In this document: piece after piece, positions 34,540 to 43,935 of the stretch
Layout: every line of letters starts with the position of its first letter
Position numbering within the stretch: the stretch's first letter is position 1
Source: Gemmatimonadota bacterium
Lineage (GTDB): Bacteria; Latescibacterota; UBA2968
Assembly: GCA_002714465.1 (NCBI GenBank)
Contig: PAXL01000054.1
Location: 4,271 to 66,683 of the forward strand
Direction: 5' to 3'
Length of the DNA: 62,413 nt
Made by a program: the position numbers and the translations under genes
Notes under the pieces: model-generated
Seen by the model: only the letters and a program-made list of their open reading frames with translations
What the model was told of the DNA's origin: nothing
Database searches by the model: none

Positions 34540-34568
34540 GATCCACTCCCTCAAACGATGAACATCAG

Positions 34569-34602
34569 GCGCCTGCGATCCCTCCTCCAGAGTCGCAGGC
34601 GC
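34569..34602 (+). terminator. Strong stem-loop upstream of carB
   Basis: GCGCCTGCGA (34569-34578) pairs perfectly with TCGCAGGCGC (34593-34602). The following bases are TTCTGTG, a poor T-run, so it may be a terminator of the preceding gene or an attenuation element in the carB leader; it ends 31 bases before the carB ATG. Confidence 0.5.
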
Positions 34603-34633
34603 TTCTGTGCACCCACTCAACACCAAAGGTGAC

Positions 34634-36079
34634 ATGCCAAAAAGGACAGACATTCAGAAAATCCTCCTGATCGGGTCGGGACCAATCGTGATCGGGCAGG
34701 CCTGCGAGTTCGATTACTCCGGTACTCAGGCCTGTAAGGCGTTGAGGGAAGAGGGATACAACGTCGTACTCGTCAACAGCAACCCGGCCACGATCATGAC
34801 CGACCCGGAGATGGCCGATCGCACCTACGTCGAGCCTGTTACACCGGACGTCGTCGGCGCGGTGGTCGAGCGAGAGAAGCCTGACGCCCTTCTCCCGACG
34901 CTCGGTGGACAGACCGGTCTGAATGTTGCGATGGATCTCCATCGCTCCGGGATCCTAGAGAAACACGGCGTCGAGATGATCGGAGCTAAACCGGAGGCCA
35001 TCGAGAAGGCGGAGAACCGAGAGAAGTTTCAGGTCGCCATGACCAAAATCGGTCTCGAGATGCCCAAGGGAAGGTTCGCCTACACGCTCGAGGAGGCAAT
35101 GGAGTTGGTCGGTGAGATAGGTTTCCCCGCGATCATCCGGCCCTCTTACACGCTCGGCGGCACTGGTGCCGGCACAGCCTACAACACGGAAGAGTTCCAA
35201 GAGGCCGCCGCTCGTGGTCTCGACCTCTCACCAACGACCGAGATCCTCGTCGAGGAAAGCATCATCGGGTGGAAGGAGTACGAACTTGAGGTCATGCGCG
35301 ACCTCAACGACAACGTTGTGATCATCTGCTCGATCGAGAATCTCGACCCCATGGGCGTTCACACGGGCGACTCGATCACAGTAGCCCCTGCACAGACGTT
35401 AACCGACAAGGAATACCAGGTCATGCGTGATGCGTCACTCCGGTGCATCCGCGAGATCGGTGTCGAGACGGGGGGCTCGAACATCCAGTTTGCCGTCAAT
35501 CCCAGAACAGGTCGGCAGGTCGTGATCGAGATGAACCCGCGTGTGTCACGATCCAGCGCACTCGCCTCGAAGGCCACGGGCTTCCCGATCGCAAAGATCG
35601 CGGCGAAGCTCGCCGTAGGCTACACGCTCGACGAGATCCGGAACGACATCACCAAGGAGACGCCCGCCTCGTTCGAACCGACGATCGACTACTGTGTCGT
35701 CAAAATCCCTCGCTGGACTTTTGAGAAGTTTCCCCAGACCGAAGATGCCCTCGGAACACAGATGAAGTCCGTCGGCGAAACTATGGCAATCGGACGCACG
35801 TTCAAGGAGGCCTTCCAAAAAGGTCTGCGCTCACTCGAGATCGGACGTGCCGGATTTGGTGCGGACGGCGGTGATCTTGATCTAAACGGGCTCGACCGCG
35901 AGACGATCGAGCAGAAGCTGCGTTCACCGAATTCGCAGCGGCTCTTCTACCTGAAGGCCGCGATTCAGTCAGGGGTCACGATCGAAGACATCTACGATAT
36001 CACCGGCATCGACAGATGGTTCCTCAGAGGGATGTTCGACATCGTAGACCTCGAGAACGAACTAGCCGCGCTGGTCTAG
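34634..36079 (+). CDS. carB: Carbamoyl-phosphate synthase large subunit, N-terminal half
   Basis: A 481-residue protein equal to the carboxyphosphate half of CarB: PreATP-grasp domain ([38 protein letters not shown]), ATP-grasp core ([50 protein letters not shown]) and most of the oligomerisation domain, ending [16 protein letters not shown]...ENELAALV and TAG. The start is ATG 34634 rather than GTG 34607, from family alignment. It makes carbamoyl phosphate with the second half and with a glutaminase subunit (carA) that is not in the window. Confidence 0.95.
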   Translation: MPKRTDIQKILLIGSGPIVIGQACEFDYSGTQACKALREEGYNVVLVNSNPATIMTDPEMADRTYVEPVTPDVVGAVVEREKPDALLPTLGGQTGLNVAMDLHRSGILEKHGVEMIGAKPEAIEKAENREKFQVAMTKIGLEMPKGRFAYTLEEAMELVGEIGFPAIIRPSYTLGGTGAGTAYNTEEFQEAAARGLDLSPTTEILVEESIIGWKEYELEVMRDLNDNVVIICSIENLDPMGVHTGDSITVAPAQTLTDKEYQVMRDASLRCIREIGVETGGSNIQFAVNPRTGRQVVIEMNPRVSRSSALASKATGFPIAKIAAKLAVGYTLDEIRNDITKETPASFEPTIDYCVVKIPRWTFEKFPQTEDALGTQMKSVGETMAIGRTFKEAFQKGLRSLEIGRAGFGADGGDLDLNGLDRETIEQKLRSPNSQRLFYLKAAIQSGVTIEDIYDITGIDRWFLRGMFDIVDLENELAALV

Positions 36080-36101
36080 TCAACCGAGAACGGAGACAGG
36101 A

Positions 36102-37904
36102 TTGACACTCGCAGACCTGGAAAAGAAGATCACAGCAGACCAGCTCAGAAACGCGAAGGAGCATGGTTTCAGCGACCGTCAGCTCGCCCACCTGTGGAAG
36201 ACAGACGAATGGACGGTGCGCGACCTCCGAAAGTTGCTCGGCGTCATCCCTGTCTACAAGACTGTCGACACGTGTGCTGCCGAGTTCGAGGCGTATACTC
36301 CCTACCACTACAGCACCTACGAGACCGAGAACGAAGCTGCCCGTTCCGATCGTAGAAAGATCATGATCTTAGGTGGCGGACCGAACCGGATTGGTCAGGG
36401 AATCGAGTTCGACTACTGCTGCTGCCACGCATCGTTCGCGCTGCGTGAGGACGGTTTCGAAACCATCATGGTCAACTCCAACCCCGAAACGGTCAGCACT
36501 GATTACGACACGTCGGACAAGCTCTACTTTGAGCCTCTGACGGCCGAAGACGTTCTGTCAATCGCTGACCTGGAACAGCCTGAGGGTGTGATCGTTCAAT
36601 TCGGAGGACAGACGCCACTCAACCTCGCGCATGACCTCGAACGGGGCGGGCTTAAGATCGTGGGAACGTCACCCGACAGCATCGACCTAGCTGAGGACCG
36701 GAAGCGCTTTGGCGCTCTGGTTGAAGAGCTGGGGATCAAACAGCCCGAGAACGGAACGGCAGTCAACGTCGATGAGGCCGTGCAGATCGCAGAGTCGATC
36801 GGGTTCCCCGTCCTTGTACGACCGTCCTACGTCCTCGGTGGACGCGCGATGGCCATCGTCTACGACACGGATGCACTCGTCAGCTACGTCGAGAACGCGA
36901 TCGATGCGTCTCCGGAGCGACCGATCCTGATCGACCGATACCTTGAGAACGCACACGAGTTCGACGTGGACGCCGTCGCCGACGAAACTGCGATCGTCAT
37001 TGGCGGTGTTATGCAGCACATCGAGAGCGCGGGCGTGCATTCCGGCGACAGCGCTTGCGTTCTGCCACCATACGACATTACCGATGCGAACCTCGGCAAG
37101 CTAAAGGAACACACCCACAAGCTCGCGAAAGCACTGGGTGTGTGCGGCCTGATGAACGTCCAGTATGCGGTCCAGGGGAACGAGGTCTACATCATCGAGG
37201 TGAACCCGAGGGCGTCGAGAACCGTCCCGTTCGTGAGCAAGACAATCGGGGTTCCGCTCGCCAAAGTCGCGGCCCGAGCGATGGTCGGTCATACCCTCGA
37301 GGCGCAGAGGTTCACGAGCGAAGTCGACTTTGATTACATAGCCGTCAAGGAGGCCGTTCTCCCGTTCAACAAGTTCCCGGGTGTCGATGCACTTCTGGGT
37401 CCCGAGATGAAATCAACGGGCGAGGTAATGGGGATTGACTCCGACTTCGGCCTCAGCTTCCAGAAGGCGCAGTTGGGTGCCGGCGTCCGCCTTCCCGTAG
37501 AGGGAACGGTCTTCGTCAGCGTCAACGACCAGGACAAGGAAGGTGTCGTGGACATCGCCAGAAGGCTGAAGGAAGCGGGCTTCCAACTGGTCGCGACCAA
37601 GGGGACACAAAAGTTTCTGGAGGGTCAGGGCATCCAGGCAAAACGGATCTTAAAGATCCGAGAAGGACGGCCCCACATCCTTGACCAGATCAAGAACGAC
37701 GCCATCGCACTGATGATCAACACGCCTGCAGGCGAGAAGACCGTTTCCGACGACCATCGGATCCGGCAGGGAGCGGTGCAGTATGGCGTCCCCTACACGA
37801 CCACGCTCGCCGGTGCACGAGCCTTCGTATCCGGGATCGAGGCGCTGAAAAAAGATCAGACCATAAGGATCCGTTCACTCCAAGAATTCCACGCCACCGC
37901 CTAG
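36102..37904 (+). CDS. carB: Carbamoyl-phosphate synthase large subunit, C-terminal half
   Basis: A 600-residue protein starting at TTG 36102 with GGAGA 6-7 bases upstream. It begins inside the oligomerisation domain (LADLEKKITADQLRNAKEHG, GVIPVYKTVDTCAAEFEA), then holds the carbamate-kinase half (ILGGGPNRIGQGIEFDYCC, VLVRPSYVLGGRAMAIV, IIEVNPRASRTVPFVSK) and the MGS-like allosteric domain (KEGVVDIARRLKEAGFQLVA). Together with the preceding gene this gives 1081 residues, a complete CarB. The frames differ by one base and 22 bases separate the genes. It could also be one gene broken by a frameshift; each half is intact. Confidence 0.93.
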   Translation: MTLADLEKKITADQLRNAKEHGFSDRQLAHLWKTDEWTVRDLRKLLGVIPVYKTVDTCAAEFEAYTPYHYSTYETENEAARSDRRKIMILGGGPNRIGQGIEFDYCCCHASFALREDGFETIMVNSNPETVSTDYDTSDKLYFEPLTAEDVLSIADLEQPEGVIVQFGGQTPLNLAHDLERGGLKIVGTSPDSIDLAEDRKRFGALVEELGIKQPENGTAVNVDEAVQIAESIGFPVLVRPSYVLGGRAMAIVYDTDALVSYVENAIDASPERPILIDRYLENAHEFDVDAVADETAIVIGGVMQHIESAGVHSGDSACVLPPYDITDANLGKLKEHTHKLAKALGVCGLMNVQYAVQGNEVYIIEVNPRASRTVPFVSKTIGVPLAKVAARAMVGHTLEAQRFTSEVDFDYIAVKEAVLPFNKFPGVDALLGPEMKSTGEVMGIDSDFGLSFQKAQLGAGVRLPVEGTVFVSVNDQDKEGVVDIARRLKEAGFQLVATKGTQKFLEGQGIQAKRILKIREGRPHILDQIKNDAIALMINTPAGEKTVSDDHRIRQGAVQYGVPYTTTLAGARAFVSGIEALKKDQTIRIRSLQEFHATA

Positions 37905-37906
37905 CC

Positions 37907-40033
37907 ATGCCTCGCTGGTTTTTTATAGCACACCTCGTCTTGCTCGCAGCCCTCGCCCAAGGGTGCGTCTATTACAACAAGTTCTACAATGCGAAAAAGC
38001 GGTTCAAGGAAGCCCATCACCAGCGTCTTTTGTCCGAGGCTGACCCGGACAACCGGGTCCTCACGAACGCCTACCTCGACTACTACCTGTCCGCTATCCG
38101 CAAAGCATCTATCGTCCTCGATCTTCACCCGAACAGCAAGTGGGTCGACGACAGCCTGCTCCTGATCGGTCAATCCTACTATTGGCGGGGAGAGCACCGC
38201 GAGGCCCGCGTCAAGTTCAACGAGCTTCTCGACAACTTCCCGGACAGCGACCTCCGGACTGAAGCCCTCTACTGGAAGGGATTGTCCCTGTGGGGCAACG
38301 ACGACATCTCCGCCGCACGAGAGATTCTCAGCTTTGTGAGCGAATCGGAGAACCGTTTCTTTGCTGCTCAGTCAATCCTCGCGCTAGCAGACCTTGAGCA
38401 AAGCCAGGGCAACCACGACGCCGCCAAGCGGACGTATCTCGGTCTCGTCGACAAGATCAAGGACGACGAGCTCGAAACACGCCTCTGGAAGGGCCTCGGC
38501 GACACCTACTTTGCAAAGTCGGAATTAAAAAACGCTCTGAACGCCTACCGGAAGGTCCTCCAGTCAAAACCGGATGACGTCACTTCCTACAGCACACAGA
38601 TCCGGATCGGAGCCGTTCTGGAGCTTTCCGACGATTTAGAAGAGGCACTCTCGACATACAAGCGGCTCGAGCGATCCAAGAGATTCAGGCTGTATCAACC
38701 GAAGGTCCAGCTCCTGATCGCCAACCTGTATCGACTTCGAGGTGACATCGACGGAGCCCTTGAAGCCTACAGCGAGATCATCAAGCGCAACCCAAGGACG
38801 GAAACAAGCGCGGAGGCCTACTATCAGATCGCGCTGATTGAACACCAAGTCAGGAGAAACAACGAGAAAGCACTCGAGCTCTTCGCCACGGCGCGCAAGG
38901 AACGGCACACGTCCGACGTTGCGGTCAAGGCGAGAGAAATGGAGACGACCCTCTTCCAACTCGACAAGTTCAAAAAACGAGGGGAGAAAAAGACCAAACG
39001 GGGTACGGCAGCGCTTTTCAATGTCGCCGAGATCTACCTCTTCAGTCTCGGCGAGGTCGACTCTGCTCTCACCACTTACGAGCGTGTCCTCACCCGCGAA
39101 GATAGCTCGTCCGTACCCAAAGCCCTATATGGAATGGGTCTGATCTACGCCGACAGCCTGAGGAACGAAGAAAAAGCAACTGAGCTGTTCGAACGGCTCG
39201 TCCAAGACTACCCGATCACCCCCTACGCAGTGGATGCCCGACTACGAATAGGGGCCGACCGCTCGGACGACGTTCTCGCTGCAGCACGATACCTCGAAGC
39301 CGAAGCCCTGAAGGCCGAAGGGGCGAGCCCTCAAGATGTGATTACCATCCTCCGGCAGGTCACCGAGGAGTATCCGAACAGCCTGTATGCACCCAAAGCC
39401 CTGTTCGCGTTGGGGTGGGCCTACGAAAACGACCTTGGTGACCTCGACACGGCCAACACGCACTATATGCGGCTCACGGACGATTACCCCATGACCGAGT
39501 TTGCGGAGGTCTCCGCCGACAAGCTTAAGCAGATTAAGAAAGAGCTGAGGGATAGAAATACGAAGCGCAAGCCAAAACCCAAGGCGAAGACGCCAAAGAA
39601 GAAGGACCCTCCGCCTCCGACAGCCGACGCCGCTTTCGCTGAGGAGCTCCCTAAGCCGAAACCCACGAAGCCTGAGCCACAGGTCAACGCCGTGCCGATC
39701 CGTAAGGCCCCACGGGCCGACGGTCCGCTCGAAGCCAGTGAGGTTGAGCAGCTCCCCCTCCTCGTGCACGCTCCTCCCTCACCCGCGGCGGAAGAAATCG
39801 GCGAAGAGGACGTATCACCGAATGTCATGGTCCGTTTCCTCGTCGGAATTGACGGTCGCGTCAAAAAAGTCGTCGTCGTCGAAGGTGCCGACGTTCTCCA
39901 AGAGCAGGCGGTGGATGTGGCTTTCCAGTATCTGTTCGAACCAGGCATCCACAAAGGGAAACCATGCGAGGTCTGGATGGAATTCCCAATCACCTTCCTA
40001 AGCCCCGAGCAGGGTGGAAGCGAGCCGGAATAG
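37907..40033 (+). CDS. TPR-repeat lipoprotein with C-terminal TonB-like domain
   Basis: A 708-residue protein with a lipoprotein signal (WFFIAHLVLLAALAQGC, C20). Residues ~60-520 hold about ten TPR-like units (SKWVDDSLLLIGQSYYWRGE, AEAYYQIALIEHQVRRNNEK, TPYAVDARLRIGA). A Lys/Pro-rich linker follows (KPKPKAKTPKKKDPPPP), then a C-terminal TonB-type domain (NVMVRFLVGIDGRVKKVVVV, VAFQYLFEPGIHKGKPCEVW). The linker and end are like the energy-transducer TonB but there is no membrane helix; the lipid anchor holds it to an envelope membrane. The start is two bases from the carB stop and the end overlaps pyrK. Confidence 0.82.
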   Translation: MPRWFFIAHLVLLAALAQGCVYYNKFYNAKKRFKEAHHQRLLSEADPDNRVLTNAYLDYYLSAIRKASIVLDLHPNSKWVDDSLLLIGQSYYWRGEHREARVKFNELLDNFPDSDLRTEALYWKGLSLWGNDDISAAREILSFVSESENRFFAAQSILALADLEQSQGNHDAAKRTYLGLVDKIKDDELETRLWKGLGDTYFAKSELKNALNAYRKVLQSKPDDVTSYSTQIRIGAVLELSDDLEEALSTYKRLERSKRFRLYQPKVQLLIANLYRLRGDIDGALEAYSEIIKRNPRTETSAEAYYQIALIEHQVRRNNEKALELFATARKERHTSDVAVKAREMETTLFQLDKFKKRGEKKTKRGTAALFNVAEIYLFSLGEVDSALTTYERVLTREDSSSVPKALYGMGLIYADSLRNEEKATELFERLVQDYPITPYAVDARLRIGADRSDDVLAAARYLEAEALKAEGASPQDVITILRQVTEEYPNSLYAPKALFALGWAYENDLGDLDTANTHYMRLTDDYPMTEFAEVSADKLKQIKKELRDRNTKRKPKPKAKTPKKKDPPPPTADAAFAEELPKPKPTKPEPQVNAVPIRKAPRADGPLEASEVEQLPLLVHAPPSPAAEEIGEEDVSPNVMVRFLVGIDGRVKKVVVVEGADVLQEQAVDVAFQYLFEPGIHKGKPCEVWMEFPITFLSPEQGGSEPE

Positions 40034-40827
40034 ACACGCTAATTCCCAAGTTCGACCAAGAGACCGCCGAGGTTCTTTCGAACGATTCGATCGCCGAAGG
40101 CATCTACGTCATGAGGCTAGTCGCTCCACTCGTGGCTGCCAGGGCACAGCCCGCCCAGTTCGTGAACATCAAGACCGACCCGGGTCTGTCGCCTTTTCTC
40201 CGGCGCCCTCTCAGCATCCTGAACGCGGACCCCTGTCAGGGGTGGATCGAGATCTACTATGACGTGATCGGTGCCGGTACCGAGCGACTCGGGTCTCTGG
40301 CGGTCGGGACCAGCGTCGATCTCATAGGCCCCCTGGGCTTGCCCTTTGAACCTCGATCCGGACACACGCTTCTCATCGGAGGCGGCGTGGGCATCGTCCC
40401 ACTCGCCTACCTCGCCTGGCACTCACCCAAGGATCGAGAGACGATGACGCTCCTGATGGGGGCCGCCACATCGTCTCGTATACCTGACCTCTCCAGGATC
40501 GTACCCGCAGACCTGACCACTGTTCTGGCCACCGACGACGGATCGATCGGCCACCACGGATTCGTGACCGAACTGATCGAGCAGCATCTCCACGAGGAAA
40601 CCGAGATCCTGACCTGCGGTCCGCACGCCATGATGGCCCGCATCGCTGAAATCGCCTGCGAGGCGTCCGTACCCTGTTACGCTTCACTCGAGAACCACAT
40701 GGCCTGCGGCTTCGGTGCCTGCGTAGGTTGTGTCGTCGAATACAAACGCAGCGATCGGGAAGACCGACGATACCGGCGGGTCTGCCTGGAAGGTCCCGTC
40801 GTCAACGCCAGTGAGATCGTCTGGTGA
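39964..40827 (+). CDS. pyrK: Dihydroorotate dehydrogenase electron transfer subunit
   Basis: A 287-residue ferredoxin-reductase-fold protein: FAD site RRPLSILNADP, NAD site LLIGGGVGIVPLAYL and TCGPHAMMARIAEI, and a 2Fe-2S cluster with Cys in ENHMACGFGACVGCVVEY and RVCLEGPVVNA. It passes electrons from dihydroorotate oxidation by PyrD to NAD. The only clear start (ATG 39964) overlaps the preceding gene by 70 bases. The stop overlaps the pyrD start (GTGA), showing coupling. Confidence 0.95.
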   Translation: MRGLDGIPNHLPKPRAGWKRAGIDTLIPKFDQETAEVLSNDSIAEGIYVMRLVAPLVAARAQPAQFVNIKTDPGLSPFLRRPLSILNADPCQGWIEIYYDVIGAGTERLGSLAVGTSVDLIGPLGLPFEPRSGHTLLIGGGVGIVPLAYLAWHSPKDRETMTLLMGAATSSRIPDLSRIVPADLTTVLATDDGSIGHHGFVTELIEQHLHEETEILTCGPHAMMARIAEIACEASVPCYASLENHMACGFGACVGCVVEYKRSDREDRRYRRVCLEGPVVNASEIVW

Positions 40828-41738
40828 ACCTGTCAGCCCAAATCGGCGGAGGGCTCAAGATCCGGAACCCGATTCTCATGGCATCGGGCACGTTCGGTCA
40901 CGGTGCCGAATACAGCGGGTTGTTTGACCTTTCCAGCATAGGTGGTGTTGTCACAAAAACGATCACCCGGCATCCCAGAGCCGGCAATCCACCTCCCAGA
41001 ACGGCCGAAACGCCGTCGGGCATGCTAAACTCCATCGGGCTCACCAACCCCGGGCTCGAAGGGTTCATCGAGGAGAAGATCCCGGCACTCGAGACGCTCG
41101 ATACAGCTCGCATCGTGTCAATCGCGGGGACCTCTAGCGATGAGTTCGCCGAGATGGCCGGAGCGCTCTGTGAGCGAGGCGGCCTCGACGCGCTCGAACT
41201 CAACGTCTCCTCCCCCAACATGAAAGATGGGGGCATGTTGTTCGGATGTAGCAAGGCGGCGACGCACGAGGTCACAAAGGCGGTCAAGGCGGTATCGACA
41301 GTCCCTGTGTTCGTCAAGCTGTCACCGAATGTCACCGACATCGTCGCGATCGCTAAGGCGGTCGAGGACGGTGGCGCGGACGGAATCGCCATGATCAACA
41401 CGCTCCTCGGCATGGCGATCGACGTCAACACGCGACGCCCCATCCTCGGGAACATCACGGGCGGCCTGTCGGGACCAGCAATCAAACCTGTCGCCTTGGC
41501 GTTGACCTGGAAGGTGGCCCAAGCTGTCGGCATCCCGATAGTGGGCATGGGAGGCATCACCACATGGCGTGACGCTGTAGAGTTCCTGATCGCGGGAGCG
41601 ACGGCCATACAGGTCGGCACCGCAACTTTCGTGAACCCTCAGGCCGGTCCTGAGATCCTCGACGGTCTGACCTCATACTGTCAGGGCCGCGACATTGACA
41701 ACATCAACGATCTCATCGGGTCTTTGCAGACGACATAG
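40824..41738 (+). CDS. pyrD: Dihydroorotate dehydrogenase, class 1B catalytic subunit
   Basis: A 304-residue FMN enzyme. The family start IGGGLKIRNPILMASGTFGH, LNSIGLTNPGLEGF, the substrate site ELNVSSPNMKDGGMLFGCS with the catalytic Cys of class 1 enzymes, and FMN-phosphate loops GMGGITTWRDAVEF and GATAIQVGTA are present. It oxidises dihydroorotate to orotate. GTG 40824 overlaps the pyrK stop, as in other bacterial pyrKD pairs. Confidence 0.97.
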   Translation: MNLSAQIGGGLKIRNPILMASGTFGHGAEYSGLFDLSSIGGVVTKTITRHPRAGNPPPRTAETPSGMLNSIGLTNPGLEGFIEEKIPALETLDTARIVSIAGTSSDEFAEMAGALCERGGLDALELNVSSPNMKDGGMLFGCSKAATHEVTKAVKAVSTVPVFVKLSPNVTDIVAIAKAVEDGGADGIAMINTLLGMAIDVNTRRPILGNITGGLSGPAIKPVALALTWKVAQAVGIPIVGMGGITTWRDAVEFLIAGATAIQVGTATFVNPQAGPEILDGLTSYCQGRDIDNINDLIGSLQTT

Positions 41739-41742
41739 CCAG

Positions 41743-42207
41743 ATGACGGGCCGCAGACCCAAACGCAGCCTGACCCTCCTTCTCCTCGTCGCCACAGCCT
41801 GCACAGTGTCGCCTCGATACCCTGTCCCTTCCGCAGCCCCTCCTGCGGAAGGAATGTCTAACCTGCCAAAGCCACAAAACCCGGAACCGATCAAAGTCTC
41901 CACGGAAGACGCCTATCAGATCGGGAAAGCGTCCTACTACGCCCACAAGTTCCACGGCCGCCAGACAGCCAACGGTGAGATCTTCGACATGTATGGTCTC
42001 TCGGCCGCGCATCGCGAACTCCCGCTCGGCACCGTTATCCGCGTCACGCACCTCGGGAATGGTCGATCACTCAAGCTTCGAGTCAACGATCGTGGACCAT
42101 TTGTTCCGGGACGCATACTCGATCTGTCATTGGGCGCCGCACAGAAGCTGGACATGGTAGAAGAGGGTGTCGCCGAAGTCCGGATCGACATCATCCGGGA
42201 GCCCTGA
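41743..42207 (+). CDS. rlpA: RlpA-like lipoprotein (septal ring lytic transglycosylase family)
   Basis: A 154-residue protein from ATG 41743. A short lipoprotein signal ends at C20 (SLTLLLLVATAC). The rest is a double-psi beta-barrel domain typical of RlpA: GKASYYAHKFHGRQTANGEI, LSAAHRELPLGTVIRVTHLG, LKLRVNDRGPFVPGRILDLS. The C-terminal SPOR domain of E. coli RlpA is absent. Members cleave or bind denuded peptidoglycan glycan. It is the last gene of the + strand run and is followed by a terminator. Confidence 0.9.
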   Translation: MTGRRPKRSLTLLLLVATACTVSPRYPVPSAAPPAEGMSNLPKPQNPEPIKVSTEDAYQIGKASYYAHKFHGRQTANGEIFDMYGLSAAHRELPLGTVIRVTHLGNGRSLKLRVNDRGPFVPGRILDLSLGAAQKLDMVEEGVAEVRIDIIREP

Positions 42208-42215
42208 AAACGCCG

Positions 42216-42246
42216 AGGGCCCGTCGATCACTCGACAGGCCCTTTG
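42216..42246. terminator. Bidirectional terminator between rlpA and convergent gene
   Basis: AGGGCC at 42216-42221 pairs with GGCCCT at 42238-42243, and GTCGA with TCGAC inside across one mismatch, with loop TCAC and a short T-run on the + side. The stop of the minus-strand gene lies within it. Confidence 0.75.
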
Positions 42247-42683
42247 TCATCATCCTTCTTTTGTTTGCCTTCCTCTTCCGGGGGCGGCTGTCCGTGTTGC
42301 TCTGCCTTCCGCCAAATCATGCGCTCGTATTTAAGACGTTCGCGTTCCCTACCCTCTCCCTCATCGAGCAGCATCCGCGTGATAATCGCCGCCAAGCGCT
42401 CCGGATCCTGCCGTCCAATCCTCGCGAGCGTCTTGAGCTCGTTGACTTGGCGCTCGCGACGGCTCAATAAACCGATCGGCTTCTTCTTAGCGACAGCCTT
42501 CGACTTCTCCTTCTTGGCCCTCTTGACCGTCTTCGACGCTTTCCCCTTCCGCATCGGGGCGAGCGGTTTTCTGGATTTCGTCAGCGTCACACGGTGTCTC
42601 TTGAGTGGCCGGAGAAGACTGCCAAAGAATCCACTTTCCTCGTCCGGGGGGGTCTTGCCTTTTCCGTTCTTTTCGGAAGCCAT
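42228..42683 (-). CDS. Unidentified basic small protein
   Basis: A 151-residue protein, strongly basic in the middle (KSRKPLAPMRKGKASKTVKR, KKEKSKAVAKKKPIG) and acidic at the end (EEEGKQKKDDDKGPVE). A helical segment (NELKTLARIGRQDPERLAAI, then ITRMLLDEGEGRERER) resembles the motif near the C-terminus of flagellar or secretion M-ring proteins, but the similarity is weak and no other parts of that family are visible. No signal peptide. Function unknown; it lies immediately downstream of a secreted propeller protein. Confidence 0.55.
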   Translation of the reverse strand: MASEKNGKGKTPPDEESGFFGSLLRPLKRHRVTLTKSRKPLAPMRKGKASKTVKRAKKEKSKAVAKKKPIGLLSRRERQVNELKTLARIGRQDPERLAAIITRMLLDEGEGRERERLKYERMIWRKAEQHGQPPPEEEGKQKKDDDKGPVE

Positions 42684-42692
42684 CTGGAAATC

Positions 42693-43904
42693 CTAGGGCA
42701 GTGTCAGTGCAGCGTCCCCCTCCGTCGGTGTGAAGGAAATGCGCCTGAACGCAATCTCTGAAGGAAACATGAACCCACGTATACGACCGATCATGCGCCA
42801 CGCAGTCAGATCGACAACCGCGACCACGGGCTCGAAAATCAGTGGCTCTAGGGATCCCACGTAGGCGAACAGACCATCAGGCGTAATCCCGAGGGTGCTC
42901 GTTCCCTCGGCGAGCGTAAGTGAGCGTGTCACCAGATTTCTCGTCACATCCACCTCGACAAGGTCTCGTGACGTGTTCACATATAGCCGAGTTCCGTCGG
43001 CGGAGAGCTTCAGATCGTTCACATCGTTCGCTTCAAACTGAATCTCACCAACCGTGCCGTGCGTCCCAGTGTCGAGCACGCCAACGGCGGCACGACTCGC
43101 TACTGAATAATAAGCACGATTCCCGATCGGGGAGATCACAATTGCGTCGAGCTGGCCATCCACATCGATCCTGAGGACCTCGATGTTCCGCGTTAGATCG
43201 ACCACTGAAATGTCACTCGCATTCACCGAGTAGAGCCATCGACGATCAGGTGTTATCGCCATCCCACCGGGCCGGTTCCCCACGTCAATCGTATCCACAA
43301 CAGCCTGGGCGGCCAGATCGATCACGCGGACGAGATCGTTACCGGGCTCCGCTACATAGGCGAAGGTCTCGTCCGGATGGATCAGCAACTCTCCGGAAGA
43401 CGTACCAGGTATCGAAAACTCAACCTGATGTTCGTCGTTGAGGACGAACATACCGAACTGTTCGTTCACATACAATCGCTCGTGGTCTGAGGACACCTGC
43501 ATCCCGCCGGGGTTCCGGAAGGGAAGAAACGTCTGGGCGAGATGGTTTTTGATATTGTAGACATCGATGGAGCTCGTACCGGGGTCCATAACGTAGAGCG
43601 CGAGGTCAGGCGTCGTCTGTGGGGACGCGGAGGTCGAGCCGAAAGCTGCGGAGAACAGGAGAAAATCATCGAAGTCGATGATGCCGTTCGTGTTCAGGTC
43701 GAACCGAACGTCGTAGGTGCCATCTCCGACCACGGTGCTGAAACGCTCCGTAAAGGCCAGAAAATCGGTGAAACCGACAGACCCGTCGTTGTCGAAGTCG
43801 GATGCCATAGAACCTGTCGCCTGGAAATGGAGACGTGATGAGACGTCACCGGACGATAGGATTGTTACAAGCACGATGGTAAACCAGAGAAATCGAATGA
43901 TCAC
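42693..43904 (-). CDS. Secreted protein with dockerin-like Ca-binding repeats and YVTN beta-propeller
   Basis: A 403-residue protein from GTG 43904. It has a signal-like helix (IIRFLWFTIVLVTILSSGD), two EF-hand/dockerin-type calcium loops near residues 36-85 (DFDNDGSVGFTDFLAFTERF and DLNTNGIIDFDDFLLFSAAF), then a seven-bladed YVTN-type propeller (DVYNIKNHLAQTFLPFRNPG, DLVRVIDLAAQAVVDTIDVG, NRPGGMAITPDRRWLYSVNA). Dockerin-type repeats beside propellers are frequent in secreted proteins of uncultured FCB-group and related bacteria. It is probably an extracellular or cell-surface interaction protein. Confidence 0.85.
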   Translation of the reverse strand: MIIRFLWFTIVLVTILSSGDVSSRLHFQATGSMASDFDNDGSVGFTDFLAFTERFSTVVGDGTYDVRFDLNTNGIIDFDDFLLFSAAFGSTSASPQTTPDLALYVMDPGTSSIDVYNIKNHLAQTFLPFRNPGGMQVSSDHERLYVNEQFGMFVLNDEHQVEFSIPGTSSGELLIHPDETFAYVAEPGNDLVRVIDLAAQAVVDTIDVGNRPGGMAITPDRRWLYSVNASDISVVDLTRNIEVLRIDVDGQLDAIVISPIGNRAYYSVASRAAVGVLDTGTHGTVGEIQFEANDVNDLKLSADGTRLYVNTSRDLVEVDVTRNLVTRSLTLAEGTSTLGITPDGLFAYVGSLEPLIFEPVVAVVDLTAWRMIGRIRGFMFPSEIAFRRISFTPTEGDAALTLP

Positions 43905-43935
43905 GCCCGATCCTTGTTCGGTGAGAGGATGCCGC

